A DNA stretch of 64,000 nt from Acanthococcus lagerstroemiae. Taxonomy: Eukaryota > Arthropoda > Insecta > Hemiptera > Eriococcidae. Position 1 is the first letter of the stretch; the number at the start of each line of letters is the position of its first letter. The stretch spans positions 10,702,321 through 10,766,320 of the forward strand of contig CM063109.1 in assembly GCA_031841125.1 (NCBI GenBank), written 5' to 3'. The position numbers were made by a program, and so were the translations under genes. The notes beneath the pieces are model-generated. The model was not told the DNA's origin. It searched no databases and saw nothing but the letters and a program-made list of their open reading frames with translations. Below are positions 1 through 11,789 of the stretch, one piece after another.

Positions 1-889
1 ACAGCAGGACATTCAAAAAGCAGCTCGCATATAATTTGAATAATAAGTCGAGATTTCCGTCCAACAAACTGAAAAATGCGAGTCGGGGTTACGCTGAAAT
101 TTCTAGCAAACTATGAGCTCCATGGGCAATAGGTATACGGCGTGTTTAATTATATAGACATCAGAGGTAGTTCTGAAAGCAAAATTTGAATAGCGAGGCA
201 GGAGTATGTCTGTGAATTACTGTTAAAGAGTGCTCAGATCTTGCTCTTAATAAAGTCAAAGATAAGTTCAGGTTTGTATTTCTTTTCCTTGGATTTGGCT
301 GAAAAAAAAAAAAAGTAGAATTCTTACTTCAAGTATTATTCTACATAAATATTGGCAAAATGCCATTAAAAGAAATTCAAATTCACTTTGTTTTCGTGTC
401 ACGAATCACACGAAAGTCATTATCAGTTACCGATAACTCCCTCTATTGAGGTAATCTTTTCACTCGTTATAGTATAGCGAGAAATGTATCCGTCTTTGTA
501 CAGTTGTTATATTTTGTATATTCGTGTAATATAGTGCGTGTTCAAAAGATCGATGTTCACTTAATTTGCAACCAAATTTTTACTGCGCTCTCCCGTGTTC
601 GGCTTGAGCAAATACTACTGACACCCTTAAATTCAAATCGAAACTTTAGCTTATGGAGTAGACTTATTTCGAGCTCTCTAATTACCTGAATAAAAAGACG
701 TAGGCTACACAGTGTCAAGTGTCAACATATAGATAGATAATCTGATTGACCAAATATGAGTAGGAAATACCAAAACAAGAAAAGTTCGAAACAAGGCTAT
801 GAAAAACACTGCCGAAATGAGATTAAAAAATGACATGTAGACGAGGATTGAAACACGACCAGGCTTGATGATTACACGAGTGTTTCGGT
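1..889. other. Left flank, no gene seen
   Basis: AT-rich sequence with a short A run near 301. I see no coding signal, tRNA or clear repeat. If the alpha2-like receptor gene extends leftward from 23.8 kb, this could be intronic, but nothing here shows it. Confidence 0.4.
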
Positions 890-1122
890 AATTTTTTTTT
901 ACTATTTTTCTAATTTGCTCTCCACCCGAGTCCTGGAATCCGCCCTTTCGAGCATTATTTCAGAGACGTCAGGGAGGCTGTTAGGGCAGTCTTAGCCCTC
1001 TTCCCTTCTGGCCGAAAAACCGGCCTAGGTCGAAAATTCTGGCGAGTTGCTACGTGGGCTCGAACCCGGGACTTCCAGATTCTAAGACCAACAAGCTATC
1101 CACCCACTCAGCCAACCAGAAT
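890..1122 (-). repeat. tRNA-derived SINE, family 1, copy A
   Basis: Read on the minus strand, the right end is tRNA-like: an A-box-like TGGCTGAGTGG (about 1105-1115) and a B-box-like GGGTTCGAGCCC (about 1056-1067), spaced as in a tRNA gene. The head is followed by a body containing GGCCGGTTTTTCGGCC and then an A/T-rich tail near 890. The same body and head recur at 15619-15828, so this is a dispersed family and not a functional tRNA. Polymerase III promoter boxes inside a repeat define a SINE. No target duplication was found. Confidence 0.75.
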
Positions 1123-2017
1123 GCTACGACAAGTGTTTGGTCCAGACTACAGCGAGGGCATTCGAAATCACAGAAATGAGAGATTATAGAAAAAGCGCAC
1201 GTATTGATCGATAGTGAAGAAAGTCATAATGTGAGTGCTAAAACATAATGATTTGTTCATTATTATTATTATAATTAAAAAAAAACAAAAACAGAGTGAT
1301 GATGATGATAAGGTTATCAGTCTTACGATCGGTTTGATGCAGCTCTCCATTTCTCCCTATCTTGTGCGAGTTCTTTCATTTCCAAGTAACTCTTGTGTTC
1401 GACATCCTTGATAACCTGTCGAACATACTGAAATCTTTGCTGACCTAGCCAATTCTTTTTTTTTCACCCTTCCTTCTAGCAGCAGTGATATTATTCCTGG
1501 GTGCCTCAAATATTGTGACCTACTATAGTTTATCTCTCCTTCTCTTTAGACAATTCCAAATACCCATTTTAACTCCTACTGTCTTAAGTACTTCCTCATT
1601 TCTTTCCTTATCCGTCCATTTCATACCAAGTATCCACCTATAGTACCACTTCTCAAAAGCTTCTATCCTCCTCTTCTCTGGTTTTCCTACGGTCCAAGTT
1701 TCACATCCATACAAGGCTACACTCCAACATAAGTTTTTAAAAATAATTTTCTGATTTTTAGACTTATTTTTGTTTTGAAAAGATTACTTTTTCGATAAAA
1801 TGCGAATTTTGCTTGTACTATTCTACTAACAATATCTCTTTTACTCCTTCCATCTTTTGTTATTTACTCCCAGACTAGTAAAATTCGTTTACCTCCTCAA
1901 TTTTTTCCTGACTGATTCTTACATTTAAGGTATCATATTCACATCGATTACATGCCATTACGTTAGTTTTATTTTTATTTATCTGCTTCAAATTTTTTCT
2001 TTTATTTCTTTTACAGC

Positions 2018-2284
2018 CAGGGACGTACCGACAGGGGGGAGGGAGGAGCCCCCCCCGTAGGGATTTGTTACTCAGCAGAGCTGGGGAAATTTACCATTTC
2101 AGTCAGGCGAAGTTGGAAAAATCCAACAAGTCAAAAGTTTGTTTTTGATACTTAAGAATTTTAAGTTGAGAAGTTGGGAAAATTCAACAAGTCAAAAGTT
2201 TTCTTCTTTGCTGAATTTTGAGTTGAATCAGTTGGGACGCTCATACCTTTTCTCCCCCAGGAATATCTCTTCGGTACGTCCCTG
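2018..2284 (+). mobile_element. MITE, CAGGGACGTACC family, copy 1
   Basis: Terminal inverted repeats are CAGGGACGTACCGA on the left and TCGGTACGTCCCTG on the right. They are flanked by tttacagc (2010-2017) and tttatagc (2285-2292), an 8-bp duplication with one mismatch, as expected for hAT-type transposition. The interior has C/G runs at both ends and iterated GTTGGGAAAATYCAACAAGTCAAAAG units. No transposase. It sits inside the reverse-transcriptase region of the older LINE relic, so it inserted later. Confidence 0.8.
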
Positions 2285-2709
2285 TTTATAGCCCACCCTA
2301 TGTACAAATTAAATAATACTGGAGATAAGGAACACCACTGCCTTACACCTATTTCTATATTAGCCTCCCCTTTCTCGCCTTCTATTCTTAATTTAGCTTT
2401 CTGCCCACCTTTATATAAGTTTAAAATAACTTGCTTTTCTTTAAATTTTATTCCTATTTTTTTTAGAATATAGGTATCAAACATTTTATCATATTCAACA
2501 TTATCAACAAGTGCCACATGTCCTGCCCCTTTTCAAGTCTCTCATCTACAATTAATCTTTAAGCTAACACTGCTTCTCTAGTACCTCTAATTTTTCTATA
2601 TAACTCCAAACTTATCATCTCCTACTTCTTCATCTATTCTATTCTCAATTCTCCTATAAGTTATCTTAGTTAATATTTTTGACATATGCCAAAAAATACT
2701 AATTATTTA

Positions 2710-3163
2710 CCTCCCCCCCCCCCTCCCACTGTAGGAATTCTTCACTTAGTAGTTGGGAAAATTTACCATTTCAGTTAGGCGAGTTAGAAAAATGCAACAA
2801 GTGAAAACAGTGGCGTAGCCAGGATTTTTCCAAGGAGGGGATCAGTAAAATTTTGGGCGGGGGGGGATACACCTAACATGAACTGTATGTTTTTACATTG
2901 ACGTATCAGTATGTCGTGCTTTTCAATTCATTTATGTATCTGGATTTAAATTTCATTTCGCACATTCACTGTGATACTGCCAGTATATAAGAAAATTCTC
3001 ATCTCAAGGGATGGATTCATCCCCCTAATCCCCCCTGGCTACGCCACTGAGTGAAAAGTGTTTTTTTCCCTTTGATACTTGGGAATTCTGAGTTCAGTCA
3101 GTTGGGACTTCTCAATTTTTACCCCCCCCCCCCCCCCAGGAATAACTCTTCGGTACGTCCCTG
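2710..3163 (+). mobile_element. MITE, CAGGGACGTACC family, copy 2 (split)
   Basis: The right end (CTTCGGTACGTCCCTG) is intact and the left terminus is lost in a C run near 2710. The interior matches copy 1. The element is interrupted at 2808-3049 by a different MITE, giving three insertion layers: LINE, this MITE, inner MITE. Confidence 0.7.
2808..3049. mobile_element. Nested hAT-like MITE (CAGTGGCGTAGCC ends)
   Basis: Termini are CAGTGGCGTAGCCAGG and CTGGCTACGCCACTG, with a perfect 8-bp duplication AGTGAAAA at 2800-2807 and 3050-3057. Length 242 bp, non-coding. The perfect duplication makes it one of the younger insertions here. Confidence 0.85.
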
Positions 3164-4945
3164 CTCCGAAGTTCTATAATAATTCAGCTGGTATCTCATC
3201 CACTCCTGGGGCTTTCCCTCTCTTTAAATATCTTAATGCTTTGTCAAATTCACCTCTTAAAATTGAGTATCCTCTCTGATCTTCTTTCATATCTTCCTCC
3301 CTCTCAATTCGTATCTCTTCATTTCCATTATTATAATATGGTCCTTCTATATACTCTACCCAACTCTGCACTTATTTTTACTTTTCTATATGCCACGTCT
3401 TTGGTCCTTTATTCATAAACTTTTCTATCTTATCACTTTTTTCTTTCATCCATTCCTCCTCTGCCTTTTTACACTTTCTCTTTATTCCATTCCTTAACCT
3501 TTGATAATCTAATCTACCTTCCCTTATGGCTTCTATTCTTCTCTCTTAGATTTTCTTCTGCTGATATTTAAGTCCCTCTTTTATTTTACCTCATTCTTTT
3601 CTTCGACACTTTAAATGCCTGTATTTTTTCAGCCTCGATTCCTCTAATACAATATCCTCTTGACATTTCTCTCTAATATTAATATTTTCAAACTTTTTCA
3701 AATTCCATCTTTTTACCTCTTCTTTTTTACCAAGTCTCTTCAATTTAAGCCTGCATTTCATTACTACTAGTTTATGATCACTATCAATGGCGGCTCCCGG
3801 ATAAGTTTTACAGTCTAATATTCGATTCCCAAGTAATAATATAATCAATTTGATATCTACTTTCGTTACCTGGACTCTTTCATGTACACCTTCTTCCATA
3901 ATGATTTTTAAATTGAGTATTCCCTATAACTAAGTTATACTTCATACAAAACTGTATCAAAAACTCTCCTCTTTCATTTCTTACTCCCGAGCCAAAATCC
4001 CCAGCTATATTACCCTCTTTTCTTACACCAGTTTCAGCACTCCAATCACCCATAATAATGAAACTCTCTTAGCTTTTAATATGCTTCATTACTCCTAATT
4101 TTTCATATACCTCCACAATTTCTTCGTCCTCGTGAGTATTAGTAGGCAGTTGTAAGTACTAGTTTGGTAATGGGTTTTATCATGATTAACCTTTCACTCT
4201 GTTGTTTAATATATAACTTTATTACTTATTTATTCATTCATAACAACTCCGCCTGCTTCCCCCTCTATTCCCTTTGTATTTATTATTCTAAAATCTCCCG
4301 ATGAAAAATAATTCCCCTCGTTCCATCTTACTTCAGTTATTCCAACTATTTCTAGGTCAAGCATCTTCATTTTTCTCTTAAAATTCTCTAATCTACCAAC
4401 TTCATTCAAACTTTTCACATTCCAAGTTCCTATACGTATTTTAATTGCCCATTTCTTTTTAAAACTTCCCAATGATGATGCCCGTTCACAAGTAGTTCCC
4501 TCCCGGACGTCTGAATGGGGAGCTTTTTACGTCCGGAAAAATTATGTACCCTTTGGAATGCATTATCAGTAATTAATATTTGGAAAAACTACATTTCTTG
4601 GAACGAAGTAGCTGTAGTTTTTCATTGCTTTCAACAGGATTTACCTGTCGGAGATTGTCTTCTTTTATGGCTTTTGAAGGTGTGCTAAAACATAAACTCT
4701 ACCTAAACTGAACAGACGTCCTGCCTGAACGATCAAGTAAGGAAAATGAAAATAGCCAAGATAATAATAAGTACGTGATTTAGAGAAGATTACGTACAGG
4801 AAGGACAGGTATACAGGAGACAAAAAATGTCTGTTAGAGACGCTCGCATCGTGTTATGCAGAAAGTAGCCTGGCAGGACAATTTATACCAAAATTCATAT
4901 TTGAGAGGAGAACGTCACCCCATACGACCAGACATAAAAAATATT

Positions 4946-4962
4946 ATCATTATTATTAAAAA

Positions 4963-4996
<34 letters not shown>

Positions 4997-5010
4997 TAAA
5001 AAAAATAAAA
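4946..5010. repeat. AAT/A-rich simple repeat
   Basis: Run of (AAT)n followed by A-rich sequence. Low complexity; no coding meaning. Confidence 0.85.
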
Positions 5011-7195
5011 GTCCAAGGAATACCGAAAAATACTAAGTAAAAATTAAAGAAAAACGAAAACAAGATAACTCTGGCCAACATGAACTGAAACAATTAGTGG
5101 CATCAACAGAACAAAAGGTTGTACTATTGCATCTCTTCTGAAAGCCTGAGTAGGAGGAAAGAACAAAAAAAAAAGCAAGAAAAAAATCAGATAAAGAAAA
5201 GTCGCAGTATTGATTTTTTAGTGGTGAAAGGGAGGGCGTAATTATACAACTGAAGAAAATACAGATAATAGGTAAGTTGATGGACGTTTACCTCGCAAGG
5301 TCTAAACAAGACAAAATATCAGAAGCAGCTGCAAGTTGAAAACAAATTTATTCTCATTTTGATTTACTTTTTTTTTTCCCCCAGTACAGCCTCTATTCAC
5401 GTCTCATTCGAAATAAATATGAGAGATGAGAAAAAAAATACCAAATTGTGCAAAATCGGACAAACAAGTTTTTTTGGAGGGGGGGGGGGGGGAGGGAGGG
5501 TAGCGTGTTTTATATTATCGATGAAGATTTTCTATTAGAATTGCTTTAACGCAAAATGTAACTGGATTCGGTCGTACCTATGACAAAAGATTCGTCAGAA
5601 ATGCGTTAAAATTTCATGAGACTATCAAGATCCATTGAAATTGTGTATTTTGATTACTATGTATAGGACTCATCTTACCATCACGTGTTATAATAACTGA
5701 AGCCCAAGAAGCCGCTAGGGCTCCCTACCCCCTCCTAGGATTCTCACCCACGTACAGATTGAACAACAACACTTACACTTTTTTATACAAGACGCCACCT
5801 TCAATAACTTATTAAGAATCCAACTTCCAAATTAAACCATCCGAACGCGCGAATCTGTTCACCATTGGCAATACTAGAAATTAATATTAAAAGGTAGCCG
5901 TAAGCGTTGGACCGCTGGATGGGGCAGATCCACGACACGGTTGTGAGATTGTGACCTTTCCCAATAATTTAAAGTAGTCTGAAGTGATAGCCACTCGCCA
6001 TCGCACTGCAGGGTAAACAGGTAATCTATGTCACCTCGAAAATAAATCAGTCTGGCTTAACTCGCGCTATTATTAATCCTCGTTAATCTCGTCCATGATT
6101 TCGTTGCATAGCTGTGGCGCTATTAAAATCTTATTATCGACAAAGTACTCGACGCATTTAAATGCAGAGTCGCATAACTGACACGTGGAAAAGTTGGAAG
6201 CAGCAAACGGGTTTATCGTTTGAGGAGAACGAGTCGTAATTTAGGGTTAAGTGTGCAGTCATTTACTGCCGTATATAGCATTTTGGTTATTCTTATTATG
6301 CACTTCAGAAAATAACTACCTACAGTTAATAAGATTATCAATATAATTATTTATAAGTTCTCGAAAGTCCACAAATGAGAAATCAAAATCCGTAATACCT
6401 TAATTTTTTCGATAAATACGTTATAATGATTATTGATCACTAATCTACGTACTGGAATATCATGTCATAAGTGAAGCCATATCTACTCAGGCTCAAAGGA
6501 GCGAGAACGCATAAGTGATCACTTCAACAGAACTGAAAAATCGATCACCGTGCATAATGCGAGGTTCATTGTTCTACATTTGTATGATGAGTTCTTAGGA
6601 TTCGTATTCCACAAAAGAATTGGCTGAAAGCAGTTTCTTAAATTTGTAATTAGTAAAAGCAACCCAGAAATGTAATCTGGACATTATTACTGATGTCTTG
6701 ATTTATTCAGGCAGCTAAACGGAGCCGAAGACTGAGACCCAAAATCTGAAATTCGAGGTTATATTCGCTGTCCAAAACTGTGAGGAAAATTTTCGTTATT
6801 TTGCTCAAATCGTGCGTCACGCGGGGGCAGTAGAACTAATTAAGTGGCCGCGAATATGGTATCGTCGTTCAGCTAGCTATAGAATGTCTCTGCCTATACC
6901 TGGCTGGCAGAGTTGTAAAGAATAAGAGAAAAAAGAATTCTGAGAGCCAGTAGGTATCTAGATTTGCGAACTAAAATCGCTTCGATTCTCTTGATTATAC
7001 ATCGAACATACTTATGTCGATCTTTGCTGGCCGGAGGAGACGGGTTCACTCAGGGCGGCCAACCGCAATATTGAGAAATGTCTGAGATATCACTCAAAAA
7101 ATTCCTGAGATCGAATAGAATTGCCGGAAAAGGAAAAACAGGTGTCACAAACGTGTAGAAGCGTTAGTGTTTCGTCTGCCCTGACTGAAGAACCA
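5011..7195. other. Unassigned non-coding sequence
   Basis: About 2.2 kb without convincing ORFs, domains or paired inverted repeats. A G-run lies near 5478-5500. The region is less obviously repeat-derived than its neighbours. Confidence 0.4.
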
Positions 7196-7355
7196 GGAAA
7201 CAACCAAGTATGGACATCCGCCATCTTGAGTCTAACCGCGCCCGTCATTACCGAATCCGATTATGCGGAGTTAGTGGAGCGTACCGGGTAGTCAATTCGG
7301 CATCGACGGGCGCGGTTGGACTCAAGATGGCGGATGTCCATACGCGGTTGTTTCC
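7196..7355. repeat. Short inverted-repeat element with GCCATCTTG arms
   Basis: Two arms of about 61 bp (7196-7256 and 7295-7355) are reverse complements with a handful of mismatches, beginning GGAAACAACC and ending GGTTGTTTCC. Each arm carries CATCCGCCATCTTGAGTC or its complement. The total of 160 bp looks like a small MITE or hairpin repeat. No target duplication recognised. Confidence 0.65.
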
Positions 7356-7499
7356 AGATGCACTAACCTGACTCAAGTCTGGTCCAGTTTTTTTTAAAAC
7401 TCATTTTTAATCAACTACGATCTGTTCATTTTTGAATATTTAGCAGTACATTGGATGTATGTTATGCGACATGGACGAGGCAATTTCTCATTAGGAGTC

Positions 7500-7770
7500 C
7501 CTCATAATAACGTTTAGCTTAAAATAAGTCCAACTTGAGCGGTTTCACTCTACAGAGTCTGCGTCGAATATTGCTGTTGTCTAAGAGCTGCAAAGCTTCG
7601 ATGTTAGGGTGTTCGTGCAGACGATTTATATTATGCTTTCCTGCAAGTCGTTTGATTTCGTCATCTACTGTTGGCAAGTGTAAATCTTGGTGGATGTCGC
7701 TGTTCCTGACATACCATGGCGCGTTAATTATCGAGCGTAAGATTTGGTTCTTCACAGTCTGAATAGATTT
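7500..7770 (-). pseudogene. Jockey-like non-LTR retrotransposon C-terminal fragment
   Basis: The ORF at 7755-7519 reads IINAPWYVRNSDIHQDLHLP..VDDEIKR, then HPN and RRLCRVKPLKLDL. This resembles the extreme C-terminus of jockey-clade reverse-transcriptase proteins (APWYV...L..PTV.EEI...RL..HPN...RRL.R..P.DL). Nothing upstream of this tail survives, as expected for a 5'-truncated insertion. Not a host gene. Confidence 0.65.
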
Positions 7771-7815
7771 TCTGTTCGTCTTTTAGTCTGGTCCAATTAA
7801 GAAGCATAATTTTTT

Positions 7816-8292
7816 CTAGAGATGAAAAAAATATCGATATTATTGATAACTATCGGCAGTTCGTAACTATTGTTAACTATCGATAATGGCGAAATTATCG
7901 TTAACTATCCGCTGATCGTGTTTCATCATATAATTGTTGCAATTTGTACATGAAAATTTGTCATTCTATAAATTTTTTTCGGATTAGTCGAGTGAGTTAG
8001 CTCGTTAGTAATAGAAATCTAACAAGACGGAATTGATGTACTAAAATGTACCCAAAATTTAATATTGTAAAAAATTTATCAGTAGCATAGATTAGATATA
8101 AAACTTGAAAATATCTCTAGTCTTTACAATAATTGAATGCAACTTTAGCAGCCTCTTCGTCATTTCGTTGTATTATTTTGGTGGTTTTGCTTCGGTGCAA
8201 AAACTATCGATACTATCTATAACTATCGATATTTCCCCCCAAAACTATCGATAGCTATCGATAACGAAAATGTCCAATAGTTTGCATCTCTA
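7816..8292. mobile_element. TATCGATA-rich MITE, copy 1
   Basis: Ends TAGAGATG and CATCTCTA, followed inward on both sides by clusters of CTATCGATA/TATCGATA. The unique middle (Asp/Glu-free, non-coding) is shared, in opposite orientation, with 29742-30247. The TIR form suggests a hAT-type MITE; no clear 8-bp duplication remains. Confidence 0.7.
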
Positions 8293-8343
8293 GTACATAG
8301 AGTGACGAGTTCGGCGTACGTATACCGCGTACATTGTAAGTTA

Positions 8344-8889
8344 CTCCATATTTACATGCTCGTGTGATCTTGAACGCCAATTATCTTGGTTGGTATGGGA
8401 TTCACGAAAAAAACATCAGTATCATTTTTGTAGGAAATTTTACGCTCTTTAATTTTGGTGGGGAATATTTTCAAATATAACTCAATTTTAAGCTATTTAC
8501 AAGCCAAAAACTGTTCCCGGGGACACTCCATATTTACATGCTCGTGTGATCTTGAACGCCAATTATCTTGGTTGGTATGGGATTCACGAAAAAAACATAA
8601 GTATCATTTTTGTAGGAAATTTTACGCTCTTTAATTTTGGTGGGGAATATTTTCAAATATAACTCAATTTTAAGCTATTTACAAGCCAAAAACTGTTCCC
8701 GGGGACACTCCATATTTACATGCTCGTGTGATCTTGAACGCCAATTATCTTGGTTGGTATGAGATTCACGAAAAAAACATAAATATCATTTTTGTAGGAA
8801 ATTTTATGCTCTTTAATTTTAGTAGGGAATATTTTCAACTATAACTCAATTTTAAGCTATTTACAAGCCAAAAACGGTTCCCGGGGGCA
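8344..8889. repeat. Tandem repeat, 3 x 182 bp
   Basis: Three head-to-tail units start with CTCCATATTTACATGCTCGTG at 8344, 8526 and 8708, an exact 182-bp period. Units 1 and 2 are almost identical. Unit 3 has about ten changes. No ORF spans the units. Confidence 0.93.
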
Positions 8890-11536
8890 CTTTTTGGACT
8901 CTGGGGCGATGCTCACACCGGAGGAGGAGGGGAAATTACTGGGCTTTTCCGAAGAGGGTACTAAACAATCGTGCCAAGTTTCAGCTGTGCTGCAATTAAT
9001 TCCATCAAAAATGCTTATTCCCCTGGACTATCATTCAAATTGAACTGTATTTATCAAAGAATATAAATAAAAACATTAAAAAATTCTACGTCAAGTTCTG
9101 GCTCCAGTATCGTCATTTGAAACTACCCTTCATTTCATCATCTTTTAAAACAGTGTACTTGAATTTTTAAATGTTCAAATTAATATCCAGTTCTGCATTA
9201 AAATAATATTTTTCGGGAGATAAGTTGTGTTGTTTCTGGGTTATCTGATATTGAAGAATAATTATTTACACCATTTATGTAAATTTGGCTCGCTTCATTT
9301 TATGGAGTTTTGGCCGCCTAAAACCAGCATTTCGCCCAGTGTGCGTCGTACCGTTCCAACTGACCAAGACGACGGCCTGAAGGCCCTTGGTCCGACCTTC
9401 CGGTTCTATTGCCACCGCTCATGAGCCGTCAACTTCAGCTTTTGATCTGCGTCTCAACCGCACCGGGGACCTCCTCAAAAATACACGGAACACCTCACGA
9501 TCGGCACCAAAAGTCTCAATCGGTTCTGCTCCAACGTGCCACTCTCGGATATTTTGCGGTCTGCTCGCATTTTTCTGCGAGTCAAAAAGAAGGAGAAATT
9601 CTGCGCGTTAGTTCCATCAAGTGAAATGTGTGAATAGTAACCGTAGTGACATGTAAAGAGCATGCACTCGTGAAATTATACGGAGGAAGCGCTCGTTGGC
9701 CCGCTCGTTATGTGGATCTCTCGTTACGCAGATACGGACAGATATCATTAAATATTTATCAAATGAAGCCCGTCCCGTTTGCAACAGCCGTCGCGTGATT
9801 TTCCGCACTTGAGTCTGTACATAAAATGGCGACTCGAGAAGAAAAAAGACCTCTCCGCAAAAATTATATGAATTGTCGTTGAGAGAGTTTGTATTCGATG
9901 GGCTGAACGATAATTCTCTTACCCAATTCGGCACGATCTTCCATCGACGTCATGTCTGGCGAACGTAGTCCACGTTCTTCACCATTTGCACTCTTCGATC
10001 TGATTTTTGAAATGAAATTGCACTCATTCGACTAGTTGACCTTTTCAGTAGCGTAATTAGTGTGGTACGATCGCTCTCCCGCAAATTACTTCGAATTAAT
10101 AATTATAATGGCGACTTGATGGGATGAGGTGGCGGGCGAGCGTGTCTCTCCGAATTGCTGCAAATGAAAGAGAGATAAAACACTGAAGCACACTGCACAT
10201 TTGCCAAATTGGTCATTTAGTCGAATGTTGGTTCACGCCCATGATTCATACTATTAACAGAACTGAGTTGATAATCTCTGTTACCCTTGTACCTGTTTGT
10301 ACGAATACCGCGACATTCCTGGTCGACCCGAATTATTAAAATTCATTGCGAAACCGCGAACTACAGGAACCTGATTCTATTCCTCGGGAATGCTTTCATA
10401 AGTTTGATTGTGCATACACTGTGTGCATCATCTCCGGTAAGCTTACAGGTATTTCTCAACTGTATGAATTTTCCTACATTCCTGTTCATCGATTACAATT
10501 TACGATGTGTATGACTTAACGGAACAGAGTGCAGCAAGTGCATCCATTTTACCCGAATACTTGACCCACGGTGCTGTGGATATAGTTTTCTTTATTCGGC
10601 ACTCGTTTTGTCGGTTCGGAAAAATTAGAAAGTAAAAGAACTGAAGAGTGTTGTTCCAAACTACCCTGTTAAAAATAGAAGTCGAGAAAAACACAGAAAA
10701 CTGTTAAAAGTCGGCTGCCTGGAAGTATAACCAACACATGTTAAGTGAAAATCGAGTAAGCCTCTTCGCTGGAGTACCCCAGCTGCCAATTAGTTTTGAA
10801 AACCGATGACTTAGGGCAGTTTGAATAATTAAAATTTATTCTTCTCAACCCACCAATTCGTTTTCGTTTGAATTAGTATTCATGGTTAGAAACACCCAGA
10901 TGCTTAAGTAATAAATGAAATTAATAAATCCTCTTAATTAATGAACGAAGCTGATGTCAACGAAAATCATAACGACTACCATGACTTAGGGTCACAGTTT
11001 TGTATATTAACGCTTTTCTTCCATCGTTATTCGCTCTCCTCACCATAGAGACTTTCATGCGATCCGGACCACAGGAGTTCGATAATTTGCTGGTAATTAC
11101 CTGTCGCCTCTAGATCGTGCTCTTATCTCATTAGCTGTGATAAATGATTTGAGAAGTTTTTGGTAGGGGTGGAAAGTGGGAAACGATGTGCTTTAACTTT
11201 GACTTCAGCTTAGCTTTGGCTTTCTGCTCTTATCATTCGCTTTTAAGCGCTTCGTTATCGGTTTTTTCTTAGGGTCGGCTTTAAGGCTGCAAGTAGCCGA
11301 GCCTGTTGCAATCACTTTTTTTTTTCTCTTCTCATTTCCGGTTCAGTTCAAAGTTCAGTTCAGTGCCACGTCGTTGAAGATGTGTGGTTTGCGGTAGTGC
11401 TCATTGATCTGAGTTACAGTTCAGTTCAGTGGCGTTTTATTTCCAAGAAATCAATTAGTTGAAAATAATAACAATATAATTATTATAAGCAACAATTTCG
11501 AGTTTATTAGGTTCGGTAATAAGCCTCTAGCAATTA
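8890..11536. other. Unassigned non-coding sequence
   Basis: No gene supported. Around 9300-9950 the GC content is higher and several ORFs overlap on both strands, but none shows a recognisable domain or convincing codon pattern. Confidence 0.4.
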
Positions 11537-11733
11537 CTTTTTTGCTTTCTTTTTTCTCTTTTGCATTGATACTTGGGAATTTTGAGTTGAATCAGTTGAA
11601 AAAAATCCAACAGGTCAAAAGTTTCTTTGTGCGCTTTGATACTTGGGAATTCTGAGTTGAGTCAGTTGGGACTTTCACAGTGTTCACCTCCCCCCCCCCC
11701 CCCCCCCAGGAAAAACTTTTCGGTACGTCCCTG
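11537..11733 (+). mobile_element. MITE, CAGGGACGTACC family, copy 3 (left-truncated)
   Basis: Right end CCCCAGG...TTCGGTACGTCCCTG and internal GGGAATTYTGAGTTGAGTCAGTTGGG units are present. The left terminus is missing. Confidence 0.7.
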
Positions 11734-11789
11734 TGACAGGTGAGATATGTCAGAAAACTGTGTAAGAATGGAACAGGTATAAGTAAATG

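Larger units (their letters stand above)
1285..4690 (-). pseudogene. Decayed non-LTR retrotransposon (endonuclease/reverse transcriptase)
   Basis: Minus-strand pieces occur in the correct order of an APE-type non-LTR polyprotein. An endonuclease start (IGTWNVKSLNEVG ... EVRWNEG) lies at 4472-4230. The endonuclease SDHKLVVMKCRL motif is near 3780. The start of the reverse transcriptase (RGKAPGVDEIPAELL) is at 3371-3174, and the core LSPVLFNLYI is near 2300. The C-terminal MYGCETWT block is at 1714-1523. The 3' tail is a GAT/ATC repeat near 1297-1309. Stops and frameshifts separate all blocks, and the YADD catalytic block is missing where a MITE (2018-2284) sits. The 5' untranslated part (4480-4690) recurs at 60826-61290. 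It is a dead copy; the clade (RTE/CR1-like) is not resolved. Confidence 0.75.

Noticed and set aside
1052..1118. tRNA gene on the minus strand
   Set aside because: A and B boxes are present, but the same head and body recur at 15.6 kb with an unrelated tail and no clean cloverleaf, so these are SINE heads.
8344..8889. CRISPR-like array
   Set aside because: Contiguous 182-bp units without unique spacers in a eukaryotic genome; an ordinary tandem repeat.
9227..9934. Cluster of overlapping ORFs around 9.2-9.9 kb
   Set aside because: Frames overlap on both strands with no domain or repeat family recognised; not supported as coding.
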